The notes beneath the pieces are model-generated. The model did no database searches. It was not told the origin of the DNA and worked only from the letters and a program-made list of their open reading frames with translations. Source: Nocardia sp. (GTDB taxonomy: Bacteria; Actinomycetota; Actinomycetes; Mycobacteriales; Mycobacteriaceae). From it: 5,560 bases of DNA. The DNA is taken from the NCBI GenBank assembly GCA_013361595.1, contig JABFXT010000395.1:1-5560 (forward strand), read 5' to 3'. Positions 1 through 5,560 of this stretch are shown in pieces; position 1 is the stretch's first letter, and every line of letters starts with the position of its first letter. Position numbers and translations under genes: made by a program.

Positions 1-413
1 CCGGAATGGAAACCGAGCGCGTTCACCCAGGGCTCGAGTTCCACCAGTTGCGCCTGCAGCACCCACATATCACCCTCGACCCGGTGAGTCGTGCGCTCGG
101 CGGTCCCGCCGTCCTCGTCGAACAACGTCAGCTCGACCTCCAGCTGATGATCCGCACCCGATACCGGTGCGACCACCACATGCGCCGCCCGGACCTCACC
201 GGTCAGCCCGAGGTAGGTCTGGACGAGAGTGGCGATCCACAGCACCAGTGCCGCGGCGGCGAGTAGCAGGGCGCCACCGGCCCCCCTGGCGATCAGGGCA
301 CGCGGCCCCCTTTTACGAAATGCGAACAATGCCGAAACCAGCAGGGCCACACCGAGGATGATCGCGATGATCGAACCGGCCTGCAGCACCCCGAAGTCCA
401 CCGGGTAACTCAT
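1..413 (-). CDS. Two-helix membrane protein, N-terminal part (runs off left edge)
   Basis: The reverse strand is open from the ATG at 413 to the window edge, giving 137 complete codons with no stop; the C-terminus is missing. Two hydrophobic segments are visible, at about residues 10-32 and 45-66, separated by a basic turn (RKRGPR, 33-38) that suggests the loop is cytoplasmic. From about residue 73 the chain becomes polar with beta-like alternation, followed by a motif around GDMWVLQAQLVELEPWVNAL (114-133). That layout (two helices, then a soluble domain with a G-D-x-W-x-L-x-A core followed by a Trp and a Leu-Gly) recalls small membrane proteins that are often annotated loosely as cation/multidrug efflux pumps. 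I recall this resemblance from memory only, it does not establish transport, and the function is unknown. The ATG is supported by a promoter spaced for leaderless transcription. The gene is divergent from the GMC oxidoreductase gene. Confidence 0.75.
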   Translation of the reverse strand, partial: MSYPVDFGVLQAGSIIAIILGVALLVSALFAFRKRGPRALIARGAGGALLLAAAALVLWIATLVQTYLGLTGEVRAAHVVVAPVSGADHQLEVELTLFDEDGGTAERTTHRVEGDMWVLQAQLVELEPWVNALGFHS

Positions 414-419
414 GGGCCG

Positions 420-447
420 GTTATACCCCGGTAGCCCGCGATGTCAC
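420..447 (-). promoter_or_regulatory. Candidate leaderless sigma-A-type promoter of the membrane-protein gene
   Basis: Read on the minus strand, GTGACA (442-447) is followed by a 16-bp spacer and TATAAC (420-425). Each hexamer matches five of six positions of the TTGACA / TATAAT consensus. Only six bases (414-419) separate the -10 box from the ATG at 413, which puts the expected transcription start on or next to the A of the ATG. No clear Shine-Dalgarno sequence is available in that gap. Leaderless mRNAs are common in actinobacteria, so the arrangement is credible, although the start site itself is inferred. Confidence 0.5.
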
Positions 448-546
448 CCGCGAACGAGTTTTTCGCTCCGATCCGATCGCCGGGCACCGATCCGGACCGG
501 CGATACCGCGCCTGCGGAACTCCGGGTCGCCCCGGATTCGGGCATA

Positions 547-619
547 TCTCGGATTCGAGACGCCGAGGCGAAGATGCCCCACATCGGCGGCCGCTCTCGT
601 ATGTTGGCGATACACGAGA
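547..619 (+). promoter_or_regulatory. Two inverted repeats upstream of the GMC oxidoreductase gene (candidate operator region)
   Basis: Two dyads share the half-site TCTCG/CGAGA. The first is TCTCG-GATT-CGAGA (547-560). The second is TCTCGT (595-600) paired with ACGAGA (614-619) around a 13-bp centre, within which GTAT (599-602) and ATAC (610-613) also pair. A possible -10 element, TATGTT (600-605), fits the actinobacterial TAnnnT pattern and lies inside the second dyad; I see no convincing -35 box. The second dyad ends 15 bp before the GTG start, where a dimeric repressor could block transcription. No regulator gene is visible in the window. Operator function is an inference from symmetry and position. 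Confidence 0.3.
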
Positions 620-634
620 TCGAAAGGTGCGAAG

Positions 635-2221
635 GTGACAGAAGTCAGTGCGGACTATGTGATCGTCGGGTCGGGATCGGCCGGGGCGCTGCTCGGGAAC
701 CGGCTCAGCGCGGATCCGGGGCACTCGGTGATCCTGCTCGAGGCGGGTCCGGCCGATAAGGACAAGTTCATCCATATACCGGCCGCGTTCGCGAAGCTCT
801 TCCGCACCGCGTACGACTGGGACTATCTGACCGAACCGCAACCCCAGCTCGCCAACCGGCAGATCTACTGGCCACGCGGGAAGACCTTCGGCGGGTCGTC
901 CTCGCTCAACGCCCAGATGTGGGTGCGTGGGTTCCGCGCCGACTACGAGGAGTGGTCCGCCGCCGCGGGCCCGGAATGGGGTTTCGACAGGGCGGTCGAG
1001 CACTTCCGCGCGATCGAGGACGTCGAAGGCGCCACCGACCCCGGCCACGGCACCGGCGGACCGTTGCACATCTCCCGGCAGCGCAGCCCCCGACCATCGA
1101 CCGCGGCCTACCTCCGGGCGGTGGCCGAACGCGGTTTCCCGGTCGAGGAACCGAACTTGCCGGAACCGCAGGGATTCACCCAGACGATGGTCACCCAGTA
1201 CAAAGGCCGGCGCTGGAGTACCGCCGACGCGTATCTGCGGCCCGCCCTGAAGCGGCGGAATTTCCAGGTGTACCCCGAGGCCACCGCCACCCGGGTGCTG
1301 TTCGACGGAGACCGCGCCGTCGGCGTCGAGTACGTACGGGGCGGGCGGACCGAGAAGGTGACGGCCCGCACAGAGGTCGTGCTCTGCGGGGGCGCGATAA
1401 ACAGCCCGCAGCTGCTCATGTTGTCCGGGATCGGTGATCGCGCCGAACTCGAACGGCACGGAATCGAGGTACGCCGGCACGCCCCCGAGGTCGGGGCCAA
1501 TCTGCAGGATCATCTCGTCACCGGACTCGGATACGGCGTGAGCGCCGATTCGCTCTTCGACGCCGAAAAACCGGCTCAGCTGGTCAATTACCTGCTGCGC
1601 CATCGCGGCATGCTCACCTCGAATGTCGGTGAAGCCTATGGCTTCGTACGAAGCCGCCCCGAGCTCGAACACCCCGATCTCGAGCTGGTCTACGCGCCCG
1701 CGCCCTTCTATAACGAGGGACTGATCGACCCGACCGCGCACGGCGTCATCCTGGCGACCGTGCTGCTGCGCCCGCACAGTCGCGGCACCATCACCCTGGC
1801 GTCGAACGATCCACTCGCCAAACCGGTGATCGATCCGAAGTATCTCTCCGATGAGCAGGGTGTCGATCGGGCGGCGTTGATGGCCGGATTGCGGCACTGC
1901 GCGGAGATCGCCGATACCGCGGCGATGCGGGAAGTGCTCGGCCCGCTCTGCTATCCGCCGGACGCGCCGGGCGACGGTGCCGCCGAGGCGACCCGGGCGC
2001 TGGCGCTCAACGGTTACGCCCACACTCTCTATCATCCGGCCGGCACCTGCCGGATGGGGTCGGACGAGAACAGTGTGGTGGATCCGGAACTCCGGGTCCG
2101 CGGCGTGGAGGGGTTGCGGGTCGCGGACGCGTCGATCATGCCCGTACTGGTCCGCGGACACACCCATGCGCCCAGTGTGTTCATCGGAGCCCGGGCAGCC
2201 GATTTCCTGACCCGCGGATAG
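635..2221 (+). CDS. GMC-family FAD-dependent oxidoreductase (choline/alcohol dehydrogenase-like)
   Basis: The 528-residue product matches the usual size of bacterial GMC (glucose-methanol-choline) enzymes, which oxidise an alcohol to an aldehyde or ketone using bound FAD. An N-terminal Rossmann motif GSGSAG (12-17) is followed by the ribose-binding acidic residue Glu36 in LLEAGP. GMC signature 1 lies around GKTFGGSSSLN (82-92) and signature 2 is GAINSPQLLMLSGIG (253-267). The C-terminal catalytic block holds YHPAGTCRMG with His467, then GHTHAPS with His511, giving a His-His pair where choline dehydrogenases usually have His-Asn. There is no signal peptide, so it is cytosolic. The start is GTG, with GAAAGG at 622-627 seven bases upstream. 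The gene stands alone: divergent from the membrane-protein gene and convergent with the lipase gene. The family is certain but the substrate is not; choline, primary alcohols or another polyol are possible, and no aldehyde dehydrogenase or betaine transporter lies nearby. Confidence 0.95.
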   Translation: MTEVSADYVIVGSGSAGALLGNRLSADPGHSVILLEAGPADKDKFIHIPAAFAKLFRTAYDWDYLTEPQPQLANRQIYWPRGKTFGGSSSLNAQMWVRGFRADYEEWSAAAGPEWGFDRAVEHFRAIEDVEGATDPGHGTGGPLHISRQRSPRPSTAAYLRAVAERGFPVEEPNLPEPQGFTQTMVTQYKGRRWSTADAYLRPALKRRNFQVYPEATATRVLFDGDRAVGVEYVRGGRTEKVTARTEVVLCGGAINSPQLLMLSGIGDRAELERHGIEVRRHAPEVGANLQDHLVTGLGYGVSADSLFDAEKPAQLVNYLLRHRGMLTSNVGEAYGFVRSRPELEHPDLELVYAPAPFYNEGLIDPTAHGVILATVLLRPHSRGTITLASNDPLAKPVIDPKYLSDEQGVDRAALMAGLRHCAEIADTAAMREVLGPLCYPPDAPGDGAAEATRALALNGYAHTLYHPAGTCRMGSDENSVVDPELRVRGVEGLRVADASIMPVLVRGHTHAPSVFIGARAADFLTRG

Positions 2222-2230
2222 AACGCACGG

Positions 2231-2266
2231 CGCCACCGGCCCGGACGCGGTTCGGGGCCGGTGGCG
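2231..2266. terminator. Perfect 12-bp stem-loop between convergent genes (probable bidirectional terminator)
   Basis: CGCCACCGGCCC (2231-2242) pairs perfectly with GGGCCGGTGGCG (2255-2266) around a 12-base loop. It lies 9 bp after the GMC stop codon and 65 bp beyond the lipase stop on the other strand. No T-run follows on either side, so it lacks the classical intrinsic-terminator tail; tail-less hairpins between convergent genes are frequent in high-GC actinobacteria. It may act in both directions. Confidence 0.6.
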
Positions 2267-2331
2267 GCCGGGCCGGAGGCGGCCACCCGCGCGATATGAG
2301 CGGCGGCCGTCGGTGGGCGGCTACGTGACGG

Positions 2332-3531
2332 TCACAGCTTGCCGCCGCCACCGATCAGCCACGGATTGAAGGTGCACTGCAGGGCCGGTACCTGCGCGGG
2401 GTCGAGTGCCTGCAGCGCGATGGACAACGCGCGCGGCGAGTACATGAGGGTCAGGTGATCGGACAGGTCCTGTTCGCAGCCGTCCTGCAGGGTGATGTTA
2501 CGGACCGTCGCGCCGGGGCCCGGTTTCAGGAAGGTCAGATCGTAGGGGTTGGTCACTTCGTCGTAGCGAGTACCGACCACGGTGTAGTCGACCCCGGGCA
2601 CGGTATCGCCCCCGGCGTTGAGCTGGTTCACGAAATCCGAGCCGATCGTCTGCTGGATACCGGAGTGACCGACGAAGATCTCGATGAACCCGAGGATATC
2701 GATACCGAAGTTGTTGATCGCCCGGCCCAGCGCCCCGATACCGTCGAGCGAGGTCCCGTGATGGGTCGCGCCGAAGGTGATCAGCTTGTCCACCTTATCC
2801 GCGCCGCCGTCGAACTTCGTGTACCAGTTGGCCATCGAGCCGCCCTGGGAGTGCGCGACCATATCGACCTCGGACGCACCGGTCGCCGCCAGCACCCGGT
2901 CCACGAACACGGCCAATTGCTTCGACGAATCCTGGATGTAGCCCGTACCCATCGTCCCGGGTAGCACCGAACCGAGACCGCCGCCCTGTACGAGGTTGGA
3001 GCGGCCGTAGTTGAAGGTGAATGTGCAGTATCCGGCGTCCTTGATCGGCTGACCCATGAAGGCGAACCCGTTATAGGCGTTCATCCAGGTGCCGTGGATC
3101 AGCAGCACCGGCCGGGGATGTGCGGCGCTGGGTTTGCAGTTCCAGTCGTTGGCGCCCGGCGGCGCGGCGTCACCATTGGCCAGCCCGTACGCGAACGCAG
3201 CCAGCCACGAGGTCTGCGCCGGTCCGTAACCGACCGTATCCGAGGCGTATCCGCCCGACAGGCCCGAACTACTGCCCGAACCTCCGTAACAGTCGCCGGA
3301 CCCGTTACCCGAACCGGCGCCGCTACCGGAGTTGCAGGCCGAACCGCTGGCGCTCCCGGAACCCGCTACCGGCTGCCCGGTACGCCCGGCCGCGATATAG
3401 GCGGCGAGATCCTGCTCCGTCGGCGCCGCCGCGGGCTCCGCCTGTGCGCCTGTACCGGCGAGTCCGCAGGCGAACACGGTGGCGGCCAGCAGCACGGCCG
3501 ACCGCAGCCGGACGGGGTGTGGTCTTGTCAT
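2332..3531 (-). CDS. Secreted lipase/esterase, alpha/beta hydrolase (lipase class 2 type)
   Basis: The 399-residue protein begins with a Sec-type signal peptide: basic start, hydrophobic core at about 11-28, and probable cleavage after AQA (29-31). Residues 57-94 are a Ser/Gly-rich low-complexity linker containing Cys66 and Cys81. The hydrolase domain then starts at about 100. LLIHGTW (143-149) carries the oxyanion-hole HG. AHSQGG (226-231) is a GxSxG-type elbow with Ala in the first position, making Ser228 the nucleophile. Asp324 in GTRYDEV and His359 in SDH are the likely acid and base. This set is typical of actinobacterial lipase class 2 proteins, which hydrolyse ester bonds of lipids outside the cell; the actual substrate is unknown. 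Six Cys in the mature part suggest disulfides. The ATG has AGGAAGG (3538-3544) six bases upstream. The gene is convergent with the GMC gene and divergent from the YdcF-type remnant, so it is probably transcribed alone. Confidence 0.93.
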   Translation of the reverse strand: MTRPHPVRLRSAVLLAATVFACGLAGTGAQAEPAAAPTEQDLAAYIAAGRTGQPVAGSGSASGSACNSGSGAGSGNGSGDCYGGSGSSSGLSGGYASDTVGYGPAQTSWLAAFAYGLANGDAAPPGANDWNCKPSAAHPRPVLLIHGTWMNAYNGFAFMGQPIKDAGYCTFTFNYGRSNLVQGGGLGSVLPGTMGTGYIQDSSKQLAVFVDRVLAATGASEVDMVAHSQGGSMANWYTKFDGGADKVDKLITFGATHHGTSLDGIGALGRAINNFGIDILGFIEIFVGHSGIQQTIGSDFVNQLNAGGDTVPGVDYTVVGTRYDEVTNPYDLTFLKPGPGATVRNITLQDGCEQDLSDHLTLMYSPRALSIALQALDPAQVPALQCTFNPWLIGGGGKL

Positions 3532-3859
3532 CGGGGGCCTTCCTGGAGAACATCACTGTCCGATTCACTTGCCGCCGTTTCGATTTCACAGCAAGTTGCG
3601 CCGACAGTACGGGCGCCGAACGGGATTCCGGTGACGCACGATCAGGAACTGGAAACCTCACGAATACCCGATAACGGGTTTGGCCCGCGTCACAGCGGGA
3701 TTCGGTGCCGGATTCCGGATAAACTCCGCACCACCTTCGAAGATCGCCCGGCCCCCGAATGTATCCGCCCCAAAGGAACGGGTTCCACGGCAGTGAACTC
3801 TCCAGTTTCCACACAGATCACGAATCGATTACTCGGATAACTGCGAACATTCGAGAGAA
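3532..3859. other. Divergent intergenic region with short repeats; no gene seen
   Basis: These 328 bp separate the divergent lipase and YdcF-type genes and should hold both promoters. I find no reading frame with convincing codon use and no RNA gene. The visible structure is short: a dyad ACCCG-ATAA-CGGGT (3666-3679), a palindrome CCGGA-T-TCCGG (3708-3718), and near-identical direct copies CGGGATTCCGGTG (3621-3633) and CGGGATTCGGTG (3696-3707). The lipase Shine-Dalgarno (3538-3544, minus) lies at its left edge. GGATAACT near 3834-3841 is a weak -10 candidate for the plus-strand gene, and no clear -35 box accompanies it. The base composition is less GC-rich than the flanking genes, as expected for a promoter region. 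Confidence 0.5.
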
Positions 3860-4567
3860 ATGACCCGCATTCGACTGCGGCCCCGACCGTTCGGAGAACC
3901 AGTGTCCGAATCCCCCGCCGGATCCGCTCGCCATCGCCGCCCCGCCCGCGCCGCCGGAACGATCCGGGCCGGCATCACCTCACTGCCGGCCACCGCGGTC
4001 CTGGGCGTGAGCCTGTCGGGTCACGCCGGTGCGGCACCGCCGCCGGGCCCGGCCACCGGACCGATCGGCGCGCTGACCGGGCCGCTCACCCACCCACACG
4101 GCCTGGATACCGCGATCGTGATCCTCGGCTACGGTCTCCTGCCGGACGGCGGGATGCGACCGGAACTCGTGGCCCGGCTGCGCGCGGGCTATATCCAGGC
4201 ACTACCGGCCCCGCAGTCCCCCGTCGTCGTCACCGGGGGCAACCCGCGAAACGGCGTCACCGAATCCGCCGGGTTGGCGGACCGGCTCATTCTCCGCGTC
4301 GGATTCCGGAATTCGGCACAGCGCTCACACCCGATCGATGACATGCGTGCGGCACTACCGCCGAGGGCAGCCGGACGGAATTCAGGAATCCTGCGGAATC
4401 TCCAGCGCGGCGCTCAGCGTCGGCCAGCTGCGATGCAATTGCACTTCGAAATCCGGCCAGGAGTGCATACCTTCCGGCAGATAATCGACAACCGCGGGAA
4501 TACCGAGTTCGGTGAGACGGCCGGCGAATCGCTCCGTGCACAACCGGGCGCCCGATTCCAGCAGTGA
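3860..4567 (+). pseudogene. Truncated YdcF/DUF218-family exported protein gene
   Basis: The open frame encodes 235 residues from the ATG at 3860, but the GTG at 3902 is a likelier start because GGAG (3893-3896) precedes it by five bases. Counting from the ATG, a basic stretch (24-36) and a hydrophobic segment (39-53) ending in HAGAA (55-59) look like a signal peptide. The YdcF (DUF218) domain begins at about residue 83: DTAIVILGYG, a RPELVARLRAG segment (100-110), then VVVTGGNPRNGVTES (122-136) and LADRLI (139-144). The family resemblance then stops, near nucleotide 4291. The expected second half, with its conserved Gly-Val-Pro-x-x-x-Ile and Asn-containing motif, is absent. From there third-position G/C preference fades, and the frame runs 186 bp antisense into the 3' end of the antigen-85-like gene. 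Neither of the other plus frames restores the domain. A 3' deletion with drift-through is the simplest reading. A shortened but expressed protein cannot be excluded. Confidence 0.6.
3893..3896 (+). promoter_or_regulatory. Shine-Dalgarno favouring the GTG start at 3902
   Basis: GGAG sits five bases before the in-frame GTG at 3902. The upstream ATG at 3860 has only a weak GAGAGA stretch directly adjacent to it. Starting at 3902 removes 14 Arg/Pro-rich residues and leaves a product beginning Met-Ser-Glu-Ser, followed by a signal-peptide-like segment. The site matters only if the truncated gene is still translated. Confidence 0.4.
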
Positions 4568-5398
4568 TCCGCCACCGAGCAGCACAGCCAGGATCTCCGG
4601 ACTATCACCGATGGACATCATCGCCGCATTGCTCGGGGCCCCGTTCGCCACCGAGACGTAGATCTGGGTGCCGCGCAGTTTGTCCGCCCCGAGCAGGCTG
4701 TCGTGAGCGAGCCACTCCGGCGACGCCGGAGGACCGAACAGGTTCTCCGGATTCCCGCCCCGTGACGCGACGGTCATAGTGGTGACCGCGCGGCCCAGCT
4801 GATCGGAGGTGGAATAGCAGCCGCTCATCCCCGCGACACCCTGGTAGAAACCCTGATGCCGCTGCGTGAGCATCATCGCCGCCTGCGCCCCCATGGACAC
4901 TCCGGCGATGGCCCGGGTTCCGTTGGAACCCAGGTACTTCTCGACGATGGGTGGGAGTTCTTCGGTGAGAAAGGTTTCCCAGCGGTTCAGCCCGAGCGCA
5001 GCGTCCACCCGGATCCAATCGGCGTACATACTCGCCGTCCCCCCGGTCGTCAGCACCACGTCGACCGGTTTGTCGGCGAAGAAATCGGCGGCGCCGCCCT
5101 TCGTCAGCCAACCCGAAGTGGGGCCGCCGTCCACGCCGTCGAGCAGGTACAGCGTGGGCCGCGGCGCCGGGCCCGAACCGACCAGAGTGTCGATGGCGAT
5201 CTCGCGCCCCATGGCCACGGAACGGATATGCAGCCGGATCCGCCGGTCGTCGAGCACCTGGACGCGCAGCAACTGGGCGCCGGAACGCGGTTCGCTCGCG
5301 GCCGGGGGAACAGCCGGGGCCGCGACCGCCGGAGCCCCCGTACCGGCCACCGCGCTCACCACAGCCAGGGCTACCAGAACCGGAACATGTGCTCTCAT
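4382..5398 (-). CDS. Secreted antigen-85-like acyltransferase/esterase (alpha/beta hydrolase)
   Basis: From the ATG at 5398 the product is 338 residues. A GTG at 5422 would add eight, but GAGG six bases before the ATG and a compact signal peptide (hydrophobic 5-20, cleavage near AVAA at 24-27) favour the ATG. The fold follows the antigen 85 / mycolyltransferase order: YLLDG (84-88), a YADW motif (125-128), WETFLTEELP (140-149), GVSMG with nucleophile Ser168 and oxyanion-type Met169 (166-170), FGPPASPEW (221-229), Glu281 in SLLES, and His312 in GMHSWPDF. Mycolyltransferases move mycolic acids between trehalose esters and to cell-wall arabinogalactan outside the membrane. Here the loop after LLDG reads VDGGPTSGW, not the Leu-Arg-Ala-Gln-Asp form of true antigen 85, so trehalose-mycolate activity is uncertain. 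A related esterase is the main alternative. Its 3' end overlaps the antisense tail of the YdcF-type frame. It may be co-transcribed with the partial gene upstream. Confidence 0.9.
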   Translation of the reverse strand: MRAHVPVLVALAVVSAVAGTGAPAVAAPAVPPAASEPRSGAQLLRVQVLDDRRIRLHIRSVAMGREIAIDTLVGSGPAPRPTLYLLDGVDGGPTSGWLTKGGAADFFADKPVDVVLTTGGTASMYADWIRVDAALGLNRWETFLTEELPPIVEKYLGSNGTRAIAGVSMGAQAAMMLTQRHQGFYQGVAGMSGCYSTSDQLGRAVTTMTVASRGGNPENLFGPPASPEWLAHDSLLGADKLRGTQIYVSVANGAPSNAAMMSIGDSPEILAVLLGGGSLLESGARLCTERFAGRLTELGIPAVVDYLPEGMHSWPDFEVQLHRSWPTLSAALEIPQDS

Positions 5399-5404
5399 CT
5401 CATA

Positions 5405-5408
5405 CCTC
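5405..5408 (-). promoter_or_regulatory. Shine-Dalgarno deciding the ATG start at 5398
   Basis: On the minus strand GAGG lies six bases before the ATG at 5398. The alternative GTG at 5422 has a GAGG only about 12 bases upstream, a poorer spacing. The ATG start also yields a short basic N-terminus directly before the hydrophobic core, the normal form of a Sec signal peptide. Confidence 0.5.
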
Positions 5409-5437
5409 GCACTGCCGCTCACACACCGGTCCGCGCC

Positions 5438-5560
5438 TCACGCCGCACCCGGTTTACCCGGCCGGGTCCGTCGGCCGGTGCCGGAGCGCGGTAGCCGGTG
5501 CACCTGCCGCGCGTCTGCCGCCGCCCCGTCGTCCGCGGCGGATGTCTCATCGGTTATCCG
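5438..5560 (-). CDS. Possible 3' end of an upstream gene (partial, right edge)
   Basis: On the minus strand one frame is open from the window edge for 40 codons to a TGA at 5438-5440; the other two frames meet stops within the first few codons. Third positions are mostly G or C. The translated tail is acidic and Ala-rich at first (DETSAADDGAAADAR), then basic and Pro/Gly-rich (RSGTGRRTRPGKPGAA), as in a disordered C-terminus. It ends 39 bp before the ATG of the antigen-85-like gene, a spacing that would allow co-transcription. No domain can be recognised in so short a piece, and chance openness in GC-rich DNA is a real alternative. Confidence 0.35.
   Translation of the reverse strand, partial: RITDETSAADDGAAADARQVHRLPRSGTGRRTRPGKPGAA

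Noticed and set aside
6..361. Plus-strand open frames over the left-edge membrane-protein gene
   Set aside because: Their translations are Arg/His/Pro-rich without domains, whereas the minus frame gives two clean transmembrane segments and a structured tail.
410..2236. 608-codon open frame antisense to the whole GMC gene
   Set aside because: It covers a certain GMC coding region with every family signature in the plus frame. Long antisense frames are normal in GC-rich genes with few stops, and its translation (Arg/Gly/Pro-rich, no domain) resembles nothing.
2325..2335. Palindrome GTGAC-G-GTCAC at the lipase stop codon
   Set aside because: At 11 bp it is too short to call a regulatory site or terminator; the stronger 12-bp stem nearby explains termination better.
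3094..3840. 248-codon plus-strand frame over the lipase 5' half and upstream region
   Set aside because: It is antisense to the signal peptide, linker and catalytic domain of the lipase, and its composition is Arg/Thr/Gly-rich with no recognisable domain.
4383..4393. Palindrome CAGGA-A-TCCTG at the stop of the antigen-85-like gene
   Set aside because: It is encoded by the last codons of the gene, is only five base pairs long per arm, and has no T-run.
4856..5494. 212-codon plus-strand frame antisense to the antigen-85-like gene
   Set aside because: The minus frame has a signal peptide and a complete catalytic triad; the plus translation is Arg/His/Gly-rich noise.
5542..5560. ATG at 5542 as the start of a plus-strand gene at the right edge
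   Set aside because: Only six codons are visible, there is no clear Shine-Dalgarno, and the same bases are open in a G/C-rich minus frame.
1..5560. A multi-gene defence, mobile or biosynthetic system
   Set aside because: Strands alternate gene by gene, there are no integrase, transposase, nuclease, toxin or synthase domains, and there are no long repeats. The recognisable genes are individual envelope, lipid and redox functions.

Overview
The window is high-GC DNA. Its codons strongly prefer G or C at the third position, some starts are GTG, and it encodes secreted proteins with Ala-rich signal peptides. The strongest taxonomic clue is a secreted protein resembling the antigen 85 / mycolyltransferase branch of the alpha/beta hydrolases. 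That points to a mycolic-acid-bearing actinobacterium (order Mycobacteriales), and Nocardia or a close relative is the best guess. This is inferred from protein style and not from a marker gene.

Layout, left to right. (1) Positions 1-413, minus strand: the N-terminal 137 codons of a two-helix membrane protein that runs off the left edge, with a well-formed promoter placed for leaderless transcription. (2) 414-634: a divergent promoter region with two inverted repeats on the side of the next gene. (3) 635-2221, plus: a complete GMC-family FAD-dependent oxidoreductase with all family signatures and a His-His catalytic pair. (4) 2231-2266: a perfect 12-bp stem-loop between convergent genes, probably a shared terminator. 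(5) 2332-3531, minus: a complete secreted class-2-type lipase/esterase with a Ser/Gly-rich linker. (6) 3532-3859: a divergent intergenic region with short repeated motifs. (7) 3860-4567, plus: a YdcF/DUF218-type exported protein whose domain stops about halfway; the rest of the reading frame looks non-coding and runs antisense into the next gene, so it is most likely a broken gene. (8) 4382-5398, minus: a complete secreted antigen-85-like acyltransferase/esterase with an intact Ser-Glu-His triad but a changed substrate-site loop. (9) 5438-5560, minus: an open frame that could be the 3' end of the gene upstream of (8).

The genes do not form one operon. Strands alternate (-, +, -, +, -), so each gene probably has its own promoter, except that the antigen-85-like gene may follow the partial gene at the right edge. 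The common theme is envelope and lipid chemistry: two exported alpha/beta hydrolases, an exported YdcF-type remnant, a membrane protein, and a cytosolic alcohol-oxidising flavoenzyme. I see no RNA gene, insertion sequence, CRISPR array, attachment site or phage gene, and no convincing new multi-gene system. The points most worth following up are the truncated YdcF gene, the divergent antigen-85 paralog, and the regulatory sites flanking the GMC gene.
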